Origin: Agriotes lineatus
Taxonomy: Eukaryota; Arthropoda; Insecta; Coleoptera; Elateridae
NCBI GenBank assembly: GCA_940337035.1
Contig: OW679202.1
Span: 16,060,708 to 16,124,707, forward strand
Reading direction: 5' to 3'
Length of the DNA stretch: 64,000 bases
This document shows, piece by piece, positions 33,420 through 44,700 of this stretch (the stretch's first letter is position 1; each line of letters starts with the position of its first letter). A program made the translations under genes and the position numbers. The notes below the pieces were generated by a model that was not told the origin of the DNA, searched no databases, and saw only the letters and a list, made by a program, of their open reading frames with translations.

Positions 33420-33640
33420 ACCATCACCAAAGGTAAGTGGATCTTTCTGTATTATACTGTAACCAGGAATTTCAATTATATTGCTAAGTATATTTTCATG
33501 TAAAAATGTTTACGTTACAGTAATTAAATCATATTCGTATTGTAAAACATGTTCTGGGAGCAACTGAAATTTACTTGTTATCGATTGTGCATTTATATGT
33601 GCAACCGTAAAACCACTCATAAAATAAATACCTATGCTAA
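33420..33640 (-). pseudogene. LINE A endonuclease N-terminus, separated by LINE C
   Basis: The minus strand reads MSGFTVAHINAQSITSKFQL, then YDLITVTETFLHENI and IIEIPGYSIIQKDPL, the start of an AP-type endonuclease domain (AHINAQS and TETxL motifs). It belongs upstream of 31100. The interval 33171-33400 between it and LINE C has an (AAAT)n-tailed segment I cannot place. Confidence 0.65.
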
Positions 33641-33728
33641 AAAATTAAAACAGAATTTAACAATTACGGTCTTATAGTTTAATACAAAAATAGAGTAAAA
33701 TATAAATTCAAAAAACACAAATTTAGAT

Positions 33729-33866
33729 TTAAGCAAGGCCAAAAAATATAAATAAAATAAGTTTGTTCTTTAGCTGCATAGAAAGATCTTCATTTTCTCT
33801 TTGCAGATTTGTTACGGTTATTTCCAGTGTTTTGTTCATTTCCTCTAATTTGGCCTTGAATTGCAT
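33729..33866 (-). pseudogene. Small coiled-coil ORF, probable LINE ORF1 remnant
   Basis: 45 codons from ATG at 33866 to TAA at 33729-33731: KLEEMNKTLEITVTNLQREN followed by EDLSMQLKNK. The heptad-like pattern predicts a coiled coil. It lies just 5' of the LINE A endonuclease on the same strand, where an ORF1 would be. Confidence 0.35.
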
Positions 33867-34214
33867 AGTCCTCCTAATAATTGATTTGTGCAGAATAAGT
33901 ATTTCTATTTAATTCTGCTTTGTTTTTGTAAATTAAGTAATAACTATGTATCTTTGCATTTTATTTTTTTTAAATCCCTCACCCCCGTGCAAAAGATATT
34001 AATGCAACACTGGCCAAACAGCTCTATAGCTCTGAGGCAATTAGTTGAAAATTAAATCTTAAATTTCAACATTTTAATTCTATGACTGTAGTAAATGTGC
34101 TACATGTGATTTGTAAACAAATACAAGCTGTCTCTAATGTTTTCTTGCAATACATTATCTACATATTTAGACATACAACATACATTATCTGTAACCCGTT
34201 TATATCGTTTACAG

Positions 34215-34435
34215 TGTTGGGGTGCCGGGCGCACCGAGCTGCTGAATGCGTGTGCATTTTTAAATTTGGCAGAGTTACTTGAGGTAGTGGAGCCTGTCTA
34301 AGCTACACCTGCTCTCCAGATGTTCACTCATCCAAGTACTGACCAAGCAGACTGGAGCTCAACTTGTACAAGTGCCGTAAGATATGCAACACCACTCAGC
34401 CGTACTGCTGGTATCTACATATTTATTATTTTTTA
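34215..34435 (-). mobile_element. 5S rRNA-derived SINE or 5S pseudogene
   Basis: The minus strand contains gcttggtcagtacttggat followed by gagtgaacatctgg, close to 5S rRNA box C and its 3' side. A degraded box A region (aagttgagctccagtctgc) lies just before it. It is more diverged from the SINE at 26741 than from 5S itself in the box C region, so it is either another SINE family or a 5S pseudogene. Confidence 0.55.
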
Positions 34436-34610
34436 TATAGAGCTAATAGAATAATATGCAGCTTTGATGGTAGAAAATTTGTTGGAAATTGATATTTTCA
34501 AATACATAATTAGACATGTTTTCTAGAAATTTTACCGAGTCTTGTTATTGACAAAAAATCTGATATTTTAATTACAGACATGTTCAATAGTATCAACAAA
34601 ATAGAACCAG

Positions 34611-34616
34611 TTTATT
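34611..34616 (-). promoter_or_regulatory. Polyadenylation signal of SUCLG2-like gene
   Basis: AATAAA on the minus strand (tttatt on plus), about 57 bp past the stop codon. Its position is typical for an insect 3' end. Confidence 0.6.
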
Positions 34617-34672
34617 GATAAAACTTGTACAAAAGTACTAAAGTAGGAAAATACACTTGAATACTTTATAGT

Positions 34673-35796
34673 TTAACTAATGCTTTTTACAGCTCTTTGC
34701 GCAGCATCTTCGAAACTAGCAGCTGCTTGAATCGGAAGACCTGATTCTTTGATTATCTTTCTAGCTTCAGTAACGTTGGTCCCTTCAAGGCGAACTATTA
34801 ATGGAATGTTAAGTTTAATAGATTTGCAAGCCCCAACAATTCCATTAGCAATTGTGGCACAGTTAACAATGCCACCAAACACATTCACTAATATTGCCTT
34901 AACATTTGTATCAGACGTTAAAATCTGAAAAGCAGCACGAACTTGAGCTTCGTTTACACCTCCACCAACATCTAAAAAGTTGGCTGGTTCCCCTCCATTG
35001 AGTTTAATTATATCCATCGTTGCCATGGCCAATCCAGCTCCATTTACTAAACATCTAAATAAGACATACTTAAAATGGTAACGACATTCTTATGTTATAG
35101 CATACGGCATACCCAATATTGCCAGTCATTCCAATATAGTTCAAGTTGTGCTTTGCAGCTTCAACTTCTCGTGGATCTTCTTCTGACGTGTCTTCCATAG
35201 AAAATACTTCCTTTTGGCGAAATTTGGCATTATCATCAAAATTCAATTTAGCATCAACAAACACTACTTTTGCTTTATCAGTTTCGACAAGTGGGTTAAT
35301 TTCAATCTGTGTTGCATCAACTTTAAGGAACAATTCCCATAATTTTTTTAATTCACGGGCAGTTTGCTTTTTTAATGGGCCTTTAAATTCTAAAAATTCT
35401 GCTAACTCCTCTGCCTTGGTGTCAGTAATACCTGAAATATTCTAAATTATAGTTAAGTTAAACGACCCCGACAATGTGTAAACGGTGTAAAGGGTTATGT
35501 ATGTATGTATAAGTTAAACGTTTAATGTACCTTGGTAAATATCAATGGGCAAAGTTTTAATCAAATGAGGAGTATTTTCAGCAACACCTTCAATATCCAC
35601 ACCCCCTGCAGGCGAAGCAATAATAACTGGTCCATTTTGTTGACGATCCATAAGTATTGATACGTAAGTTTCACGTAATATGTTCACACTATCGGCAATC
35701 ATAACTTTGTTTACTGGAATTCCTTCTTTTGGTGTTTGCTTAGTGATCAGTTTATTGCCCAACATTTTATGTACAATGTCTTGCACATCATCACGG
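34673..35796 (-). CDS. SUCLG2: SUCLG2 3' exon block (exons 4-6)
   Basis: Exon 4 (35796-35531) starts after tttag with codons for RDDVQDIVHKMLGNKLITKQ and ends before gtacat. Exon 5 (35431-35113) starts GITDTKAEELAEFLE and ends NIG before gtatgc. Exon 6 (35054-34673) opens CLVNGAGLAMATMD, carries the C-terminal ligase-CoA domain and ends VKSIS. Introns 4 and 5 are 99 and 58 bp. Confidence 0.92.
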
Positions 35797-38700
35797 CTAA
35801 AATAAAATTCTTGTTATACGAGCCCAAAAGCACATGAGTTTGCCCTAAAACATTTTCTGACTTAATGCTTTACAAAACTCAAAACAAAGGCTGTATCGAA
35901 ACTGGAATGTAAGAACTCTTATGCTTATTTAAAACTTTTGATTAATTCCACATATTTTTATGTAACACAATGTGAGCAAACGAAAGTGAAATCAAGCTTG
36001 GCTTTGAAAATCAAAACATATATCGATTATTAATTTACATTATCTTAATGGGCGCGTTCAGCCGGAGCAGCGCTCTCTCAGCGGTCGCTTTTTGCTGAGT
36101 TGCAGCAGCTACGAACGGCTGAACGACCTTGGTTAGCGAGCGCTATGTTTACAAACAGAAACGTCAGTTATGTTGTGTTTGCGTAGTGACGTATTTTTGC
36201 CAGGACGACAAAGGCTGCAAAATTTCCATTTAAATATGGAAGAAAATAATTAGAATGAGGATGGATCTCAGACCTCATGAAGAATTTTGAGTTTGAGCAT
36301 TTAACTCTTGTCAAAATTAGACTGAATTTTTTTAATTACTACGTTTCTATCACATTTCAGTGGCTATTTGTTTCAATAATTTCAAGGAACTACTGATTTT
36401 GAGAAAATGGTTATTTTAATTTCTTAATTTTTTCGGTTTCCCAAAATGTGCCTCTACAATTTCTTCGTTATTGCAGAAATGCAGCACGGCCATTTCAGGC
36501 TGCAATTTTTAAAATTTAAAACTGCGCTTTGCGGTTATCTCCCACCACTCTCGCTGAGCAATCTAGCGGAAATGAAGCAAAAATAAATTTGCTGGAAAAA
36601 ATGGCAACCGCTGCCCCAGCGCTGTCGCTCAGCAAGGCGTTCTGCGCAATCGCCAACGCAGCGCTGCCTCAGCGCTGTTCCGGCTGAACGCGCCCAATGT
36701 TTTAGAATGAAATACACATACATAACCTCAACTATTGCATAACTGTCACCCATTGTCATGTCAAAATTTTATTTGAAATTTAACATAAAAACCAACACTT
36801 AAACAATGTTACAACTGCTACATCAATAATTACATATTAAGTTATAAGAACTGCATGTGTAATTTAAAATTTGATAATTTAAACAACTTGACACTTATAC
36901 TGTTAGGCCCCTTTCAGACAAAACGACCTTTCGCCGTGCGCCGTATACGGCACACTGCCATGCATTCCAAAGATGCGCCGCAGGGCACATGACTTTTCGC
37001 CGTGAACATGACGGCGTGTTATGGGCCGTGATGTATCAGGGTGTTTGTATATCGCTAGGACAGCTTGTAATTCATTAATAATAGATATTTAAAAACTTTT
37101 TTTTGTTTTAAATACCAGTATTTGGCCTACAAACTGTCATAAATCAGTTTAAGTCATGGCTTCCTATTTTTGCGACACGACTTTGGTTTTTTTAATATTT
37201 GTAGATATTTGAAATCAGAGTAAAAATACTTTGAAAGATGCTCAAACAAAAATTTTAGAACTCATTATTTTTTTAATTTAAAAAAATATTTGGTTCAAGT
37301 AGGCCATGACATACATAAAATTATTAAACATCGAACAACGAAAGCAAAAGAAACTCCACTTGGCTCCAAATATTCCTCATGGCCGAATTATCGCATCAAA
37401 CGCACTAAAACCATTTAAATCTTTGTTTTTTAAATGGAACAATATGAGTTTCATTAAACAGTTGAAAACTACAACAAAAAACTTTCCAACGATGATCCAT
37501 ATTCGCCATTTCATTTCGCCTTTAAAAAATTATTTTATTTTAAATATAATGCGAACATAATTATTTCATTTAAGAAACCTAGTTTTCAATTGTTTTAGTA
37601 CGTGTGCTGCGATAATTCGTCCCTGAGGAGAGCCAGGTAAATTTTCTTTTGCATTTCTTGTTCGATTGTTAGTGATTTTAGGTGTCATGGACTAATTTGG
37701 TAATTTTTTAAAACAAAATAATAACTTTCCAAATTTTATTTTAAGCATACTACCACAGCACTAATTTAAAATATTTAAAAATGTACAGGATGTTCCATTA
37801 AGAATACCAAAGTCGTGTATCAGTACGCAAAAATAAAAGGTCATGGTTTAAATTAGATTACAATTTGTAGGCTACGTACTGGTATTTAAAACACAACGAC
37901 GTTTTTTCAATATCTCTATTATGAACCATGTTACGATTTATAAACACCCCCCGTATGTAGGCTTCTAATCGTATCTCACTTTTCAGTATTGTGTAATAGA
38001 TGACTGTGAATGACTCAATTACATTAGAATGTTAATAGCAACATTCGAATAAAGTGCAAGAACAACTCATTAGACGAAATACCAATGTGAGAGACGCCAT
38101 CTCACCGGCGGAAAGTCGTTCCGTCTGAAAGACTCCATATACCACAATGTATATCAAGACGCCGTGTACGGCACGGCGCCGTGCCCGAGCTTGATAAACG
38201 CCGTGGTGTTCACGGCGGCCGTGTACGGCTTAAGTCGTGGCCGTCTCGTATGAGAGGCTCCATATGAATCAATAGTCTTCAAAATGCACGGCACTGTGCC
38301 GTACACGGCGCACGGCGAAAAGTCGTTTCGTCTGAAAGGGGCCTTATAGTAACTGTCATATTGAAATTAAAAGCATCAGAAGTAATAGAGCACGACTTAA
38401 TTTTTTCAAAGCCAAGCTTGATTTTGTTTTCAATTGATCACATGTTATAATAGTAAACTAAAATAACATCTTAGGCAAAAGTACAGTACTGATAAATATT
38501 TGTTGCATATTAAATCAGTTTGCATGTTTACTCTTAAGTACAAATATTCCAAGTTTTCAGTTAATAATCTTGTTACTGATAGAATTTTATTCAATATTTT
38601 CTTTCAGTTGTTTATTATAACCAACATTTTTGACAGTTAGTTCAAAAATAGTTCGCGTTAAAGCTTTATCAGAAGATTTGCGAAAAGCTATTGTTAATTT

Positions 38701-41700
38701 ATCAATATCAGTCAAATCTGCGTTCTGTAGTGCAAAAGATTTAGGTTTAACCAGTTATACAGTAACAAATATTGTTAAATTGTATAAACGAATTGCATCT
38801 GCTGCTCCAAAACCGCGTTGCCCAAGAAAGTCTTTGATTACTGCAGCTGACCTACAAATTTTGAGCGGTATAGTAAAAACAAGTCGTAGTAACAACTGCA
38901 GTGCTTTAGCTGTTTTGTGGAATGAAGATCGAGAAAAACAATATTCTAAAAGCACTTGCTTAAAATTTAAAAACAATTGGCTTTCATTTCTATAAGGTAA
39001 TTTAATTACATTCAATTTATGTTTACAGTTGTAAAACATTGTTTACTCTTAAACAAGGGAAAAGCCTTTACTAACAAAGAAACAAAAGAAAAATGGTCTG
39101 GTTTGGGCTAAATGTCACAAAAATTGGACGAAAGAGCATTGGGCCAAGGTAATTTGGAGCAATGAAACTAAATTTGAGTTTTGTGTGAGAGATTCTCAAA
39201 GCAGGGCAATCCAAAGGCAATCTAAAGGATAGCAAACTGACTGTCTGAAGAAAGAGTGACAATCCTGCTTCTATAATAGTATGGCAATGCATGTCTGGGG
39301 CAGGTGTTGGTATGCTTTATTTTGCAGAAGGCATAATCAATGTTAAAAAATATATAGATATTATAAACAGCATCTTTTACTCACTATTAATGAACTACAG
39401 TCAAATGATGGTGAATATATAGTATGATCAAAAATTAATCTCATCTAGTATGGCCGTGGAAGTACAAACCAACGCCTTTAAAATTGGCTTACATACTTAT
39501 ATTTAAATCAAACTGTCAAATGTTATTCTTTTTATCAATTTTATTACAATATTATATTGAAATAAACGAATTTGTACGTAAAAGTAATGTAACTGTCCAA
39601 CAAATAAGCCTGCACCGGTTGAATAGACACTTGATCTTAAATCTAACCTAAACATTAAATATATTGGACACAGTTTTAAAGGCAGCAATTTGTTCTTTCA
39701 TAGCCATACTAGATGAGATTAATTTTTGATCACACTTTATATTTCAGCAAGATGATGCCCCATGCCATACTGCTAAACTGGTGCAGTCTTAGATAGAAAA
39801 AAATAATACTAGACTACTAGATTGGACATTCAGTAGTCCTGATTTGACCCCGATCGAAACACTGTGGTAAAAATTTTTAAAAAACTCCAAGGTCAACCTA
39901 TTCGAAATATAATGGAGGACTGCCAAAATGTATACATGCCGTTTTAGAGAACAAAAGCAATGCTACACAATGGTGAAAATATTATTTTGTTTAGGTTAAA
40001 CCAATATAATTTGCCCACAAAAGTCCAGTTCCGTCCTTTTCTATTATTTGTCTATTTTATCTGCTGTATTTCTATTCAAAAACATGTCAAATAAATTGAA
40101 TTTTATCCTAATGAAATAAATTTAGTATTGCCGTTGTCTATTTTGAAGTTACATTATGTAAATGTAAAAAAATGAAAGTGGGCGAACTCATATGATTTTG
40201 GGCTCGTATGAGAGCGGGATGATAATTGGTTAGCCTAACAATGAAAGACCGGTTTTATGTTTTCAAAACTATTTTAATTTTTTAACATAGCCTTTTAGAC
40301 GCTCAATAGATTTTGAATATACATTTATAATTACGCAGTTGCTATATCCACGGCAGCCGTAAAAATAATAGCTGTACTAAATCCACGGCAGTGACGTCAC
40401 CGGTCACCGCATGCTCGTCAACCCTTAAGAATGAATGACGTTACGTCCACTTTCAATTATAAAACGACAGCAGCACGGTAGTGTAGTATAAATAGTCACT
40501 TATAATACCCTGAGTAGTCAAAGTTATGTTGACTATTTTTGCGGTGGTATCATGAATGTCCATTGCATTTCGGTACAGTTAGGATGAGTGCGCAATGTAC
40601 ACTTCTGTGCAATAAAATTAAGCACACTCGGCTTTGTTGCATTTATTAATAGCGTTTTTTTTTCGAAAGGTCTTAGTTTTGGTCTTTTAATAAAGGTCTT
40701 ATTTTCAAGTTATGGTGTTTTATCACTTATTGAGACTGCTGCTAGGCAATTAAAATAGAACCGAATTATACAAACTAGAATATTGTGAAAAATAGTCATA
40801 AGACGTGTTTAATTTTATTGCACAGAAGTGTACATGAGTAGTGATACCACCGCAAAAATAATCTACTTAACTTTGACTAAGAATGGTATTTGAGGGACTA
40901 TTCATCAAACTAAAACCATTTCTTAAAATTTGTTTATCCTGAAATTGAGTTGTACATTTTCTTTTAATAAATAAGCGTTGTTGTTAGTATATGTTGTAAC
41001 TTTTAACTACTTCAGAAACTTGTTGATTAAAACTACTAGTAAAAATTGTCGATTATTTTCACTAGTGAAAATTGTCAAAATAGATCATTTTTGTTGGCTC
41101 AAAGACGTCAAACCTCGTATTTTGATCGGTCAGTTTTTTCAGATGACAATTGAGTTGAATAGTCAAAATTATACCCATTCGGAGTCACGTGACTTTTGTC
41201 TGTCACGGTTAAAAAAGGCATTTCGATGAAAAAAAAATTTACGTTCCTGAAATGCCAGAACTTTCAAAGGATCTCCACTTTCCACAGCTTGTTGTGCATC
41301 CTTACCTTTAAGTATTGTGTTAATATTAGTTATATACCTAAATACTACTATATCTACACTTAATAAAACTATCAATATTTACATGGTGATTAGGACAGAA
41401 TAATAGAATTGTTGCTAATTTACATTTTTCTAAAATTGAAACTTAAAATGTTTGTTGTATGCCATAGGAAGTTATTAATTTTGGTAAACAATTAACATTT
41501 ATTTCTGTAGTAGTTTTAAAGCAGCTATAAAATTATATGAGAGATGAATCAGTCTTTTACCAATATACTGTGCCTTCCAAACTAAAATATTTGAAGGTAA
41601 TTCTACAGCTGCACTTATTCTACTTGTGCAATCTTCACAATTAGAAACCCACTTTAATATTTTTCGAGCCACGTAACCAGTCAAGCGAAACTCGATGCTT

Positions 41701-44700
41701 TGCGTTGTTTTGACCATGGTGTAAAGAATACAAGGTGAAACGCTCCCGGGATGGGCAGTCGTTCAGAAAGTAGAGGGGAGATGTCAACCAATCCCCGATG
41801 GGCCTGCTCAGGAAATCCATCATGACCGCGATCATGGTGTAACCATGGTTGTGATTGTACACAGCAGCAGACCACGCAAATAACACTGAAGCATGCTGTG
41901 GACGCATTGTGCTTGGACGCTTGTTTCTATTGTCATTTGCTGTATATTTTTGAAGAGAATTAATAAAATTAAAACAATGCCGACTTGCTTTGTAAAGAAT
42001 TGCAAAAATAGGGCAAATGTGCTCTTTTGCAAAAAAATGACGTTCCACTATTTTCCTCGAAATCCAAAATTGAGAGCGAAATGGTTAGAGGCCTGCGATA
42101 AAGATGCAAATTGCAACATTAATAAATATGGTAATTAAATTAGACTTTTAAAATGTAGTACATCTTTCAATATGCAATAATTTTCGTCAAAATTACTTGC
42201 AGCAAGGGTGTGTGAGGTGCATTTTTTGCCAGATTGTTACGAAACTCAAATGACAAGTACTAGTCAGGCAAAACTGTAGCGGAAGTTAAAGGCAGGATCA
42301 GTACCATCAGAATTCCTTCACTTACCGAAGCAAAGGGTGAAGAGAATTCAAGTTAATGTCGGGTGCGATGCCAAGCGAAATACATCTATTCAATTCACAT
42401 CAGTTTGGTCAGTGAGCAACTGTTGACTTTTATAATTTTAATTTTGAATGATTAATGTATGTTTTTTTTGTGTAATTCAATATATGCTTATATAGGTTTT
42501 ATGTAATGTTTACAGTAACGAGAAAACAACTCTCAAGCAAGTTGATGGTAGCGCATCGAATAAACCGCAAGCTGATATGCCAATGAAAGACATTGCCTGT
42601 ACACAGAGGTATATCCGTATATGTTATTTACTATAAATACCTACTTTGAAATGTTAACACCGATATAACTTTCAATTTCGTAGAAAGATTGATTATTTAA
42701 TGTACTTGGCTCATATATATTGTATTTTTTAGAAATGTAACAGCAAATAAAGTTGAAGAGAAACCGCAGAACATTGAAATGCTCTTGCTGCGTTTGAAAG
42801 AACTTGAAGAAGAAAATCAAGAGTTTGCAAGTATAAATGCGCAACAAAAGGCAAGCCTAGGCAGAAGCAGAGAAACTATCTACTGTATGAGAAAAGACTT
42901 TCATAAAAATGTTCAAAAAAGTGTGGCCCATGTCCTGGCACAGTATTTCACACCAGGTCAAGTGAAGAGAATGGTCACTGAGCAGAGTAGAGTTAAGTGG
43001 ACTATAGCAGATATTCGCCCTGCAATTAGTCTTCAGTGCGCCCTTGGCATAAAAGGATACCATTATTTGCAAAAGGTCCAAAATATTCCTTTGCCATCTG
43101 TTACAACTTTGCGGGAGTGGAGTTCAGAATTCCGAGTAAAACCTGGATTTCTGGATGAAGTTCTGAATATAATGAAAATTACAGGAGAACATTTAACTAC
43201 TGCCCAGAAATTGACCGTACTGACATTCGATGAAGTGTACGTGTCTAATAATATAGAAATAGACAGGAAAGAACAAAGGATTTATGGACCTCACAAAACG
43301 TGCCAGGTTGTAATGTCCCGTAGTTTATTTGACAATTGGAAGCAGCCAATCTACTACAACTTTTCCACACCTATGACTAAAGCCATTCTTTTTCAAGTTA
43401 TTCAGTCATTACATGATGCTGGATATACAGTCGTAGGTGTGACAAGAGACATGGGTCCTACGAATATGGGTCTCTGGAGAGACTTAAATGTAGGCATTTC
43501 TACCAATAAAACCCTGGTAGATGAATGCAATGAAAGGAAATGTTTTTTCCAACATCCATCTGAAAATGATTTGAAGTTGTTTGTATTTGCGGACGTTCCC
43601 CACCTTATCAAATTATTAAGGAATAATTTCTTGGACTCTGGCTTTAGGATCGAGGGTGAAATGTTCGATAAAGGACTATTGGAAGAATTACTGAAATTGA
43701 ATTCCAATGATCTCAAAATCTGGTTTAACCTGGCCAAAGAGCATTTGGATTGCAAAGGATTTCAACAACAGAAAGTAAAATTAGCCGCACACATTTTTTC
43801 CATGAGAAATGCAAAAAGTTTAGAATATTGTGGTAGACAAGGTTACCTGCCTAACAAGAATTGGCAAGGAACGTCAGATTTGTTGATGTTAGTCAATAAT
43901 TGGTTTGACGTCGTTAATAGCCAATACAGAGTCGATAAGCACAGCGGTACAAAAGCGTATAGACTTGATTTGAAAAATCAAAACGAGATTTTCGACAAAA
44001 TGAGCAGTTTGGTTTCAAATATGAGAGTCGGCAATAAGAACGGGATTATGCCATTTCAGAAAGGCATTCTCGTAACAAACGATTCCCTTAAACAGTTTCT
44101 CCCGTATGTGCAGGAAAAATACTCCGATAATACCAGGGCTGTAGGGTCGGAGTCGAAGTCAGGAGTCGGAGTCGAGGAGTCGGAACTTTTAGGGTGGAGT
44201 CGGAGTCCGTATAAATTACCCGACTCCAACTCCCACTTATCAATTATTTTTTTTAATAAAAACGCCAAAAGCTATCAAACTATTTGTACACTGTAGTACT
44301 GACTATTTGAAGACAGACTTCTTTATTTATGCTAGTTTATGAAAATGCACGTGCACTATTATAATATGTTAATTCATAGATCCACGAGTGTGCAGAGTGT
44401 GTTCTAGGATCAGTGTGATCACCGCTTGTAAATTTAAATTCCTACCAAACTATTTAAAAAATGCCGACTTTTTCCCTTGTACAGCGTAGCAGACGGTTTT
44501 TCTATACCTTACCAATAACTGTTTTATGTGATTAACAATAAAACAAGCACAGTATGTATTATTACTATTATTAGTATTACGTCTAATTTCTAACTTTCAT
44601 AGTGCATCTTATTTTTATGTTTTAACTGTTTCAAGATGTATTTTAAAAGTTAAATCGGTTTCAGCATTTTGTTATATTGTTACTGTTCATGGTGTTTTTG

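Larger units (their letters stand above)
35819..40206 (+). mobile_element. Tc1-like transposon with three nested insertions
   Basis: The ends CGAGCCCAAAA (35819) and TTTTGGGCTCG (to 40206) are inverted, and the match continues inward (catgagtttgccc against gggcgaactcat). TA flanks both ends (35817-35818, 40207-40208). A degraded Tc1 transposase lies at 38630-39990. Insertions inside are a 646-bp element (36050-36695), a 1438-bp element (36906-38343) and a 320-bp MITE (39420-39739). Without them the Tc1 is about 2 kb, the usual size. Confidence 0.85.

Noticed and set aside
37306..37560. 84-codon ORF inside the PIF/Harbinger-like element
   Set aside because: No transposase or Myb-like motif; it lies between inverted repeats and looks like chance in AT-rich DNA.
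41641..42048. 135-codon minus ORF near the P element 1 THAP exon
   Set aside because: It is antisense to the THAP exon and overlaps a P-element internal inverted repeat; no recognisable motif.
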